NCBI GenBank assembly: GCA_964017045.1
Contig: OZ024810.1
Coordinates: 10,471,562 to 10,535,561, forward strand
DNA: 64,000 nucleotides
Origin: Omphiscola glabra
Lineage: Eukaryota > Mollusca > Gastropoda > Lymnaeidae
Reading direction: 5' to 3'
Shown here: positions 23,449 through 35,700 of the stretch, in pieces
How positions within the stretch are numbered: the first letter of the stretch is position 1
Layout of the letters: the number at the start of each line of letters is the position of its first letter
Notes under the pieces: model-generated
The model's database searches: none
The model's input: the letters and a program-made list of their open reading frames with translations, nothing else
Told to the model about the DNA's origin: nothing
Made by a program: the position numbers and the translations under genes

Positions 23449-23730
23449 TACCTGTGTTATCCACTGAGTTTAGCTTACATTACTTACATATGCACTGAGT
23501 TTAGCTTACATTAATTACATATCCACTGAGTTTAGCTTACATTACTTACATACCCACTGAGTTTAGCTTACATTACTTACATACCCACTGAGTTTAAATT
23601 ACATATCCACTGAGTTTAGCTTACATTACTTACATATCCACTGAGTTTAACTTACATTACTTACATATCCACTGAGTTTAGCTTACAGTACTTACATATC
23701 CACTAAGTTTAGCTTACATTACTTACAAAG
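23449..23730 (+). repeat. 31-bp minisatellite
   Basis: About nine copies of ATCCACTGAGTTTAGCTTAC then ATTACTTACAT. Confidence 0.92.
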
Positions 23731-26700
23731 GACATTGCTGTCATGGCATGCAAATGCTGCATTTCAATCCAACATTCACCATCAGCATTCCCAAAATGAA
23801 AGTTACAGACATTGTAAGATCTAACTGATTTTATCATTAGATTTTCATTTTTTTTTTTTCCCCCTCCTAAAACATCTTTAAAAATCGAAAGACTATATAA
23901 GTTATCAACAGATACTAACAATCCATTGAATCACAGGCCAGAAATATTCAACATAACATTTGAAACGCTTCATCAACTCAAGAAAACAAGAACTCCAAAA
24001 CAAAATTCACAACTTTTAATTCAAGTGATCAACATCAATTACAAATATAAAAAGCTTAAACAGGAGGAAGAGACTTAAATAAAAGATAGAAAGGAAAAAA
24101 ATAACTTTCCTAACTACAGCTAACATTAGAAGAACCAACAAAAAAAATTAATAAAAGCAAGGCCTCAAAAGTTAAGTTAAGAAATGAATCAATAACGGTG
24201 AAGTGCAGCAAAATTAAACTGAAATGAAAGGTTATATCACCTTGTTCTATAGGCCCACAACATCTAGTCCAATTGTTTCTTCGCAAGGCTCATTGGTATT
24301 CATCCAATTTGAAAAAAAACAAATTATGATCGAATACCGGTACCACAAAAGAGGATTGTGGATAGGATTATTGAAAATAGAAATTCCTACAAGTATGTGT
24401 GAATCCAGGGTTCAGATTTAATTATGTTCCCCATCAAGTTAAGTTTATGACCAAAAATGCCAAACATCGCCTCCTCTTTCACAGCACACCAAAAAAGCTG
24501 CATATTGCACACATGGAATTATAATATACATCTTAAAGTTTTATCAAAAGTTTCATGATGGAAAAACAATTTTTTAAAAAAATCATATGCAAATGGAATT
24601 TAAATTAAATTAAGGGATTTTTTTTTTTTTAAAAATGTCAACTTTGTTTTTATTTCTACATACTGCCCAAGGTGGCAGATTTAACACACAAAAGTTCAAT
24701 TTGTTTAAATTCTTTTTTTAAAATAGTAGAAACTTGGAAGTCAGGAAATATCAAAATTATGCCTGATGATTGTACATTTACATTAGTACAGAAGTGAACT
24801 GATTAAAATGCCATTTTTCTCCAGATTTTCTCAACTATTTCCTCCCTAAAATAAATGATGACCTAATAAAGAGCTAAACCAATCATCTACCATAGATTCC
24901 ACAAAAATTAAGGGAGACTATATAAATAATAGCTTGATTTTTTTTAAAAGTTTTTTTTTAAAGTTTAAGGTTCATAAAAATCATGCCTCCTGTTACAGTC
25001 AGAGAGAAATGTCAAAATTAATTTGTAAAGATATGTCTCATTTCTCCATGAAATGTCTTAATTATACTAAATGAACAAAAGAGGGCATTACACCCCCCTC
25101 TCCACCGGTTATCAAGAGGTGATATTAGTATGAGTAACTTGTGATACTGAAATTACTATATAAAATGAAAATGCTTGAAAAGAGCAGTTTTCAATAATAA
25201 TACTCTTTAAGTATAGTGTATAACATTCTTGTTAGTGCTCCACAGAGATTACTAAAAAGTGCTTGTTAGGACTATAATATATATATGTAGCAATTAACCT
25301 ACTTGAATAAGTCAGAACACATAAAGATTTGACATTTATAAATGACTTTAAATAATTCATCCACAGGTGGCAGCTACCCTACTTGAATAATTTAGAACAA
25401 ACAATGATTTAATACAAAAAAAAAACCTCATTGCAAATATCCCCATACACAGCTCTGGGAAAGCTGATGACTCCATATAACTATTTCATGTAAGGCTGAC
25501 TGGAGAAACAAAAATATTTATTTAAGCCATGATGATGAAAACAAGGCTAACTGGAGAAACAAAAATATTTATTTAAGCCATGATGATGAAAACATTTATA
25601 GTACAGTAATACCACAACCTGTAGTGTTGTGTAAGCAATAGATCATGGAATGCATTGATGGTGTGCACATCAATTTTAACAATGGTCACCCAACAACAAC
25701 AAAACAAAGGAGTTGATATGAAAAGGAGACATGAACATAAATGAAGAGAAAACAGGAAATCAAATAAAAATGTAAAGTTACTAAATGAATGTAATTTTTT
25801 TTTACTTTTACTTGTACAATTACTTATAAATAATTAACAAATAAAAATCAACAAAATTATTCGAGAACAAAAACGAATAAGTTCATTAATGCAAATAATT
25901 TGAAATCAAAAATCGTTCCACTCGGACATGCAGAAAATCATGTTATGTTTTGTAAAAAAAATAATAATATTCATAGCATTACAAATAATTTAATGATAAC
26001 AACATTAATAAAAATGTTTCTCAATGTTATTAAGGTAAAGCTTTGTTGGTTTTTTTCTTCCCAAGAAAGCTTTTTGTTTAAAAGAGACCAAAGGCTTAAT
26101 GAAACAATATCACTACATTTTAATAGTAGTAGATCTTTCGATAAGTAAAAGGCCCACTGTCATGAGTGATGTTCAAAGGGTATCTTTTAATAGTTGATAT
26201 ATCCACTCAAAAAAATATGTCATAAGCAACAAAAAATATTGAACCTCTCAATCAAAGTATAATTAATATCAGCATAAATGTTTGGTAATTATACGGGGTG
26301 AGGTGGGGTTGACATACAAAATATGAAAGCTCTAATTGGCAAGGCTTTTTTTGTTGGGTTTTTTAATTTTTTTTTTACATTAAAAATGAATTATTTATTT
26401 GTTTACAAAATGGAGGTAAAAGAACCTTTAAAAATTAACAGTGATGTGCACAATGATGTTTTGAATCATTTTTATCATATAAATGAAATTAAATTTTATC
26501 CCGCTAGATTATTTGATGTCCTTAATCATTTTCAAATTCAAAAGTTGAAGTGAAAGAACAACTTTTAAAATGTATTTTAAAAAAAGAATATTTTCCATCT
26601 TTGGTATAAGAAAAATGTACACTTAAAACATAAATTACCCATCCATTTCTAAATTCCAGCCGCAGTGAGATATTTTTGAAAGAAATAAAAATATCTATCA

Positions 26701-27400
26701 ATAAATCCACCAAAATAAATTTTTTAATGCCTTTTATTTATTAATTCTTGACTATTAATCGGGGCATTTGATTTGAACCTCCTTCATTTAAAGTAGGACT
26801 GAGCCAGGTATTGACCTGGATACCTGGATTTTGCAGAGTATTAGCACACTCTGAACATACCAGGACCTGGCAAATATACTGCGACAGGACGTTTTGTAAA
26901 GAAGAGTTATCTTCTCATTTTGTATAATGTATTCCACCCAATGGTGCGAGCTAAATGTAAGCATAAGTAAAATGGCAACGCTCTGAAAATGATAATGTAC
27001 TTGCTGCAAACAGTGTGTAATTGTATGTCTTAGCAAGATGCATATCTTTGGTTATTACCATGACACTTTCTTTTTACAATTAATATTTTATTTCACAAGC
27101 TGACCGGCTGATGATAATGAGTAGCCAAGGTTTGTGTGTGAATTATCATTTCTAAGTAGTGTCACAGAATGCAATAATAGTAATTTAATCTAACACTCAT
27201 TTAATAAGTGAAGCAATTGGCTCAACTAAAAGAAGGCTAGGATGGTATCGCCATGGTGAGGATATAAACGTTTATTAAAATAATGTGTACGTTGATATCA
27301 GAAAATAAAAACTTCTACCAACCAGCTACCAGCAACAGCAACGCACATAGCGTGGCTCCGCTATATGTTAGATTCTTTAAAATTTGTTTATGGGTTAGGG

Positions 27401-28324
27401 CAGTGGTTCTGAACCTGTGGGTCACTACCTTTTCAGGGGTCACTTGAATAATGTCAGGGGTCGCTTGAGAATTTCAGAAACTTTAAGGGGTGTTTTGTCT
27501 GTAAAATTTGCATTTTTTGCTTACTTGAATTTTCCTCTTAATTTATTTTCATCTATTGACAGTGAGCAGACTAGTTTATTATTGTTATTACACTCTGACT
27601 ACGCAACAGCTGCATACATTTTCCCCCCAAAAACTATGATTCTTTCTTTAGTCAGCTGCTCATTTAATATCAATATTTGTCACTCATTTAATATAAATAT
27701 TTGTCAATGTTTTTCATTCCTTTAAAAATTACATTATATATTATTTTGATTTGTTATTTTTTTCTCTTTGTTTCATTATTATTTTTTGTGTGTGTGGGTG
27801 CCTCTAAACTTCAAAGTTGGCAGCTTCCACCCAAACTCTAACCAGGTGTTTGGAATTGATTTCTCAATGGAACCCGCCATTCTTCTTAGCCTTTATTTCT
27901 GCTTCCTTACACACACACCCCCCCTCCCCATCAAAATTTAAGCAACAACAAAACAAAACAACTTTAAAAAAAGCTGTGCCCCCATCCCCACTTCTTAACA
28001 CCTGTTTCTCAATGTCAAGGTATAGTTCCGTGGGTCAATGTCAAGGTATAGTTCCGTGGATTAATGTCAAGGTATAATTCCGTGGGTCAAGGTAAAATTC
28101 TGTGGGTCAATGTCAAGGTATAATTCCATGGGTCAATGTCAAGGTATAATTCCCTGGGTCAATGTCAAGGTATAATTCCGTGGATCAATGTCAAGGTATA
28201 ATTCCGTGGGTCAATGTCAAGGTATAATTCCATGGGTCAATATCAAGGTATAATTCCCTGGGTCGCGCCCCAACTTGACAAATGTTATAAACGTGTCCCG
28301 AACTGAAAAGGTTGGGAACCCCTG
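27401..28324. mobile_element. hAT-type element with an internal minisatellite
   Basis: Ends CAGTGGTTCTGAACCTG and AGGTTGGGAACCCCTG; flanks GGTTAGGG and GATTAGGA match at 6 of 8 bases. A 26-bp array fills the right third. Confidence 0.75.
28010..28265 (+). repeat. 26-bp minisatellite inside a hAT element
   Basis: About nine copies of GTCAAGGTATAATTCCGTGG then GTCAAT; the period slips in one copy. Confidence 0.9.
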
Positions 28325-28433
28325 GATTAGGATTATACTGCTAAGCTATTAGCTATAGCCTTCAGCTTATGACGCCTTCCTGATCACTACTGGCTTTAAC
28401 TATCCACGCACTTTTCCCTACTCCACACTCGGT

Positions 28434-28612
28434 GGAACACAATATAGGAAACACCTAGACTCGGGGTCTGCCGGTTGTACAAGAACTGCACCTGGCTCTG
28501 CCCTAATTTAAAGTAGCCAAAAGCTAATGGAACACAATATAGGAAACACCTAGACTCGGGGTCTGCCGGTTGTACAAGAATTGCACCGGGCTCAGCCCTA
28601 ATTTAAATTAGC
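28434..28612 (+). repeat. About 93-bp tandem duplication
   Basis: Two copies of GGAACACAATATAGGAAACA then CCTAGACTCGGGGTCTGCCG; few differences. Confidence 0.88.
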
Positions 28613-28945
28613 AAATATCCAAATTAAACACACACAAAATTTTTTTTTTTTTATGCATAAGCCTGAGTTTTCCCTTGTCCTCTGAGTGGCGTTTAAGGCG
28701 AGAGAATTGCAAATAATAAACATTGACACCCATTGGCAATATCACTTTTCAAAAAAAAACCTGACAAGTAAATACATTGCATGGATAATAATAATACAAT
28801 ACGGATATGCATATGAATTAATAATGATTAAATACAAGCTGTCAGCTCTCCATAAATATTTATCTTGTCTGAATTTTTTTCTTTTTTCTTTTTGACAGTC
28901 AATTATTTCTCTCATCTGTTCTTAAGTAAAGATCTGTAAAAATGT

Positions 28946-28951
28946 TTTATT
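28946..28951 (-). terminator. Candidate polyadenylation signal of PTPN23
   Basis: AATAAA on the minus strand about 131 nt after the stop codon. It is the nearest plausible signal, but such hexamers are common in this AT-rich region. Confidence 0.3.
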
Positions 28952-29081
28952 TTTTCTGTGATATAAATACTAATCAAGATAATTATCTAGCATGTCCATT
29001 GGTTTGAACTGAGCATTTTGCCTTATATTACACCATGTTAAACCATGAGGAAAATATATAAGTTTGTCAAACCTTCAACAG

Positions 29082-29797
29082 TTATTTCTTGGCCAAGCTC
29101 CAGAGGGGATCTAAGCTTCCAAAGGGGTCTGAAGGGTCAACTGATCCAGTCTTTAGGGAACCTTGAGCTTGACTGAAGTTGGCTTTGGTAATCTTATTCT
29201 TGTTCTTGGCATCTGGTGAGCCCATGGTGAAAGTGGCGGGGTCCTGAAGCTGAGCCAAGGAAGTGGTGTGGGAGCCGGCTGTCCCCAGAGTTTCTTCAGT
29301 GCCGTTGTTTCCAGTCAACGACGCAGCACTGTCCGTGACATGCTGTTTTGGGCGGCCGGATTTTGAATCCTGCTGGGCATGTAATTGTGAACCTGCACCG
29401 GCCACTTCATGCATCCCTGTGTCTATCTGAAAATTCTGCAGGCTCAGGCTGGAGAGGTCACTGGCACAACTGCTGCTACCAGACTTTTCTCCCAGCCCAG
29501 TGATCGGGGGGTCAGCATACTGCTGGACGACATCAGGGAGGCTACTGATGGATGACAAGCTCTCCAGGGATCTCTTGCTTAGATTCTGGTTGATAGTATC
29601 CATGTTCTCCTCTCTTTTCTCAGGCTCTGGGTTGTTGGTATGGATGCGAAGCCTGCCAACGTTCTCCTGAATGGTCTGCAAATCAACTGTTCCCAGAACT
29701 ATGTCATCCACAGTTGGTCCTTGGTGGGGTTGATGTTTAGGGGAGTTTCGAACTACCGTCTTCTTGGAGAAATGAGGATTTTTAACCAGCATACCAC
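29082..29797 (-). CDS. PTPN23: PTPN23 last exon: C-terminal tail
   Basis: 238 codons after the PTP domain: Ser/Thr/Asn/Gln-rich, with VDDIVLGTVDLQTIQENVGR aligning to the human DLVLGGDVPISSIQATIAK segment. It ends DPFGSLDPLWSLAKK; stop TAA is at 29082-29084. This disordered PEST-like tail is typical of HD-PTP. Confidence 0.92.
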
Positions 29798-32700
29798 CTG
29801 AGAAGATATAAAAAAAGGTGTTATAATTTACACTCATGCCATAGAACATTTGAAGACCTTAGTGCATAAAGTACTTAAGTCACATTTTTGTCCCAATCAA
29901 TCTAAGATGTGACCTTTTCTTACACAGTTTAGCCAAGTGTACTGCAGAAGTTTGAACACATTAAAATGTGCCCTTAGTCCCTTAGTAAAACAAGATAAAA
30001 TATTAAAATGATCACATTTTATAGATGAAAAGTATATTTGAAGTGGAATATCTCAAAATGTATATTTTGTGACTTAAGTACTTATAGCACTAAGGTCTTC
30101 ATTTGGAAACACATAAATATCAAAAGTTATTACTGTTAAAACTAATTAATTATTAAAAAAATTAAGTAAAGTTTTTCAAGATAGACATAATTTAATTCAA
30201 ACGTCAAGTCCATACTTTGGCATGGGTGGGAAAATGGAGGATGGCAAAACTCAACACCAGGAGAAAATATGTTTTTATTAACATGTTTGTGCAAGGTCCT
30301 AAAAATAAAATGGTTCCAAGTGATTCCAGGCAAAATCATATGGAAAAGGTCAGGAATGCATCCCGCGCAGCAGCAAATGCATAGTAGGAAAACCAAAAAT
30401 CAAATATTACTTGACAGTCTCCATCACGGAACATACAGGCAACAGACAGAGAGGGAAGGCTGAGGAAGACATGCAGAAGAGACCTGGACAGAGTGAGAAC
30501 AAAAAAAAAGGAGGGGAATGAACTGAGGAGATTTCCTCCGAAACGATACACGGAAAGATTTCCTCAGAACATAAATAATTGGAAAGACTTACGTTTCTCC
30601 AGGAACTCCTCAGCAAAATAAAGTACAGTTTCATAGCAGCACTTGAGCTGCTCCTTCTTGTGGAGTATGCCCCGCCTCTTCTGCAGCATGCGCCGGGCCA
30701 AGCCTGGGACATCAATGAGGCCATTGCCATGCAGGATCTCCTGCATGGCTGCATAGACTAGCGTGAACACACCTGTCCGTCCTGTGCCAAAGCTGAATGT
30801 TGGACAGTTAGGCATTGAAAGTGAACAATATTTTGAAGCATATAAAAACGTTGAACATTATTTTACAAAGATTGCACATAATTTTACCATAAAAAATTCA
30901 TTTTGAAAAAAAAAGGTATTTCTTTTAGCTTTTACTTCGGTCCTTTTTTTTTTTTTTTTTTTTTTTACTCAGGGCGGTTTGGATTTTCAGATGCAATTTG
31001 AAACTCAAAGTTTACACAAAATTATGGTGAACAAATTACATCACCTGAGCCAGCGAGTTCTTGGCAGTTCTGAACTTTTTTTTTTTACGCATCTGAAAAT
31101 CTTCGAGGGTAAACCCTGGTGTACAATGGTTGACATTTTGAAAACAAGAAAAAGCTGGACCTACCCGCAGTGAACAATGATGGGTTTAGTAAGACTTCGT
31201 TGTTGCAGGTAGAAATTGTGAACCTCAGATATGAAGTGTGCAATGCTGCCGATGTCATCTGGGAACCCACTGCAACAGAAAACATGGTCAAAACAAGATC
31301 ACTGCATGAGATTTACCAATCTAACGAGTCTAAGAATCAGATTTTCATCAAGTTTTAAGCCCTTCAACTGAATGCAAATATCCTTGTCTGAACCCCTTGA
31401 AAACAGTTTCAGAAGACACAGTTTAAGAAAGTTTAACTCTATTTAGTGCTGGACTGCTGTATCTACCTGACTGGCCAGTTTTTGAACTGCAAGTGGACTA
31501 AAGTCCTTCCCTGCTTGGTCTGCAAGATTAAATGACAAGAAAAACATTTTAGTTGGATGTCATCAAATAGTGTTTTTTTTACACAATCCTTTGATTGTGT
31601 GGATTCCTTAGAACAGGGGTCCTCACACTATGTTCTACCAGATTTGGCCATGCAGCTTCCGGGTAGCAAAAACAAATACGGAACCAGACATTGACAATTA
31701 ACCCTTTAAAGGAAACAGCGGCCAAAAATGTCTTTACTGCCAAATGGGCACAACGCCCAAAAGCACCCGTGACAACTAAGGGTTGTAAACAAACAACCTC
31801 AGAGACTTTGCAAGACTTCCCATTGTTTACTTCCGATTTTGCCGATAGCTTGATAGCGTAGGCGCCAGTTACAAGTGTTTTCTTTAAATTTGATGGGATT
31901 TTTTAAAAAGATTTCAGGGTTTTAATGCTTAGTTTTCTCAAAATGGATTTCAACGATTCTTCAAAAGAAAGCGAACATTTGGCTGGGTTCAATTAAAGTG
32001 ACATTGAAGTGCTTGAGGTTGACTATGAATCGTAGCTAGATATTAATATTATCAGTGTTATTAGCATAAGCAGTGTACACACTTCTTGGCAGAGTGTTTG
32101 TAAATAGATGACTGACAATAACAAACAATATGTTGTATTTTGTAATTTATTTGTGTTTATGTGTGGTGGATTACTGGCAACATTGGATTGTTCATTTCAC
32201 ATGTGAGTAAAATAATAAATCTGTATTCCCTTTTTTTCCTCTTTTTTTTTTTCCCCACAAAATTTGTTCACTAACACCTTGGATTTGATGTTTTCACTAA
32301 GGTAACCATAAAACTTATTAAAAAAAACAGGAAAATGTTGCCACTCAGAGTTAAAAAAAGGAAAAACATGTGCCCTGTAAAGGGTTAACTTAAAACCAGG
32401 CCCAGACCTTCCAACGAAATACTAATAAGTTTATGTTGATGGCAATAAATATTATTTTTTCCTGCTTTTTTTTTTGTTTCGTTACAAATCAGATATATGA
32501 GGTGTGCATAGGAATTTGATCATATTGTTGTCAACCCCCAAAAGGGCCCGAGGGACAGTGGACCGTGCCTCCCCCCACCTCTGATTAAAAAGTTTGAAGA
32601 CCCCTGCCTTAGTAGATGATAAAATAAATAAACCGATAAATTAGTTAACAATAACTTGCGAGGAAGCTGATTTTCACCTAAACAACCAATATTTTATTTA

Positions 32701-35700
32701 ATGGCTTGATTGAGTTAGCACAGAATTTCAGTTGAGAAGTTTTAGTGTGTCCGGTGGTAAAGACAGCAGAGGACAACTGCTTCAGCATTAAAAAAAAAAA
32801 CATAGCCGTGGAATTTTCTTCTAAGGTTTTCACTGGAGAAACACTGCGCCCCCAAACAATGGAATTCTCTTCCACTACACATCCGCAATATACCAACCAC
32901 ACAGGCCTTCAAAACTGCACTCAAAACACATCTCTTTAAACTCTATTACCCAGACTGATTCCCCAAATCTGACCGATAAACGATGCTGCTGGCCGACGTC
33001 AATGGCCCCACATGTAAAAGTTCTCGGGTGGGTGGGGTGAATATGCATTTGTTTTTGTTTTGTCTCTATACAGCTGTTCTTTATTACATAAATGTATTTT
33101 ATTTTATTGTCACGATTATGTTTCTTTTGCTAATATCTTTATGTACAGCGCTGTGAGCCTAGCCCTAGGCTGGGGTACCGCGCTATATAAGACAACATAT
33201 AATAATAATAATAATAATAAAATATAACATTTTTAACATCTGAAAAACCTGTGAATTTTTTAAGTAGATGATCCTCTCCACCCAGTGTTGTCTGAACTTG
33301 ACTGACTGCAGGGACAACAGCATGATTCCCTGCTCCATGTTCTTGTCTTTCTCAAGCGGGTAGTACACAGGATATTTCTGTGGTGACAGACAAACAGTTT
33401 AATATATGTTTTCTCCAGAGGTTAGAACACAGGATATTTCTGTGGTGACAGTTTAATATGTTTTCTCAAGAGGTTAGAACACAGGATATTTCTGTGGTGA
33501 CAGACAAACAGTTTAATATATGTTTTGTATACAATAATATCTCTTCTAGCACAGGAATCAGGCGTCCAATTTATAAGGAGAACATTACTTCTTTCAACAG
33601 ATGTCCCCCCATTTGTATCTCACCTTCCCCGTCTCATATTCACTGGTTATCTGGACTAGCACTTCAGAGCCTTGCTCATAGACCATGGCCCAAAACTCTC
33701 CCATGGTCACTGTCATTGGTGCTTGGGTCGTGATGAACTTTGGACATGATGGTGCCAAATCCTTTTTGAAAAAAAAATAATTGCACGTTTAATTTACTAC
33801 TTAAACTTTGGATAATTCATGCTTTAATTAAAAAGTCAAAAGGATTTTCTGTTGATTAAAAACAAAAGGAAGAAAGGTAGCTACTGTATTGAATGAATGC
33901 TAGTGAATGTATAAATGAATTCATGGTGATAGTGATAAAGGGATTCCTAGTCAACGTTTAAATGACTTCATGGTGATAGTGATAAAGGGATTCCTAGTAA
34001 ACGTTTAAATGACTTCATGATAATAGTGATAAAGGGATTCCTAGTCAGTGTATAAATGACTTCATGATAATAGTGATAAAGGGATTCCTAGTCAGTGTAT
34101 AAATGACTTTATGGTGATAGTGATAAAGGGATTCCTACTCAGTGTATAAATGACTTCATGGTGATAGTGATAAAGGGATTCCTAGTCAGTGTGTAAATGA
34201 CTTCATGGTGATAGTGATAAAGGGATTCCTCTTTTACTCCATTTGAATCGTGATGCTTAGGTTCAAAAGAGTTTAGAATAAGAAAATATTGACATCCGTT
34301 TTTGTACGAATTCCATTTGTACAGGGTAAAGATCAAATCTTTGTCTTTTCATTCATAGAGACTGATTTAAACTACAGAAGAAAACTTATTTTTCTATAAC
34401 TGATAAACCAGAACTGGTGATCTATTGTACAGGTGATTAAGTATATTACATTGAGCCAACTGGCATTGATGTAGTCATCTTTGGTTGTTGCCAGGACCAC
34501 TCTTGTATCATCATCTGTTCAAGACATAAAAGAAACAAAAAGCATACAGTAAGTGGTTCGGCCTGGCCCTGTTTTCATCCCAAATGATTTCCTACTAGTT
34601 TTATCACTCACTAAAAGACTTGATGATATATAACCTTTTAACCCTTGAATTGTGCAAGTTCAAGAACACAAACTTTAAAAAAAAAAAAAAAATCAGCAAC
34701 ATTACCCATGAACAAAAATTTGGTTTGCATTACTATATGTACATTTTAAATTTAAAAACCGGAGCACTATATTTTTTTCTACTTAAAACGATTTCTTGAT
34801 AGAGCAGTCAACAAAAGCACACAGTCAAAGGATTATTTATAAAACAACAAGATCAACTTATTTAGACAACAATTTGATCAACTTTAAAAAAGATAATTTT
34901 TTTTTTTTAAATAAACTTTTTCAGTAAGAAGATATTCAGTGATAGTGAACTATGGCAAGTAAATGAAGTTTTTTTAAATTTATTAAACTGCACTACAAAA
35001 AAGGTTTGCACAAAGATCTTTCGGTAGATGAAATAGTTTTCTTAGCTACTCACAAGGCATAATATCCGGTTCTCTGTTCTTCATTGGATAACACCTGGCT
35101 ATGGCCATGGACTGCTTCTTTATGGCAACATCCTGGCTATCTAAAAGACTCTACAATGAGACAAGCAATGAGTTAACAAGTATTACATTAGTTAAGTTGT
35201 TTTTTTTATCCCTTCCAGGTAAATTATCTATATAATTATGTATTCACAGCCTAAAAAGATTTCCAGGATTAACATCCTTTTGAAGAAATGATAAGAATTT
35301 CAAAACAAATACAGTAGTTCTATCACTGAGGAGGAAATGTGACAAACTGTAGTAAAGGTTTTGGGGTCAAATTTTTTTTTCCCCCACATAATATCAGTTG
35401 GTGCCAAACATTGACAGCTTTTTTTTAATGCTACAGTGTGCAGAATATCACCAAGTGCCGTACCTTCCACACTGTGTCCAGTCTTGACACTCCAAGAATA
35501 GTGACGGAGAGCTCATCCACAAGTTTACCGAAAGCTTCTATGTCAGACAGCAGCTTGTGCAAGGCCCCCGGGCTTGCGTACGGTTCTGTGGTGGGAGTTA
35601 AGGCCTGGTTCTTGATGGCCTCCTCTTTCTGGAGTTGTCTTTCCTGATCTGTCAGGACTTGAGGGGTGATGATTTTGTCTTTGACACCTGGCGGAATTGA

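Larger units (their letters stand above)
21830..27390. other. AT-rich intergenic stretch without recognised genes
   Basis: Apart from the two small arrays near 23.0-23.7 kb and a 51-bp duplication near 25.49-25.60 kb, I find no conserved protein, RNA gene or transposon. The right part could belong to the PTPN23 3' untranslated region. Confidence 0.5.

Noticed and set aside
27817..28077. 86-residue open frame near 27.8-28.1 kb
   Set aside because: It lies inside a hAT element and runs into the 26-bp repeat.
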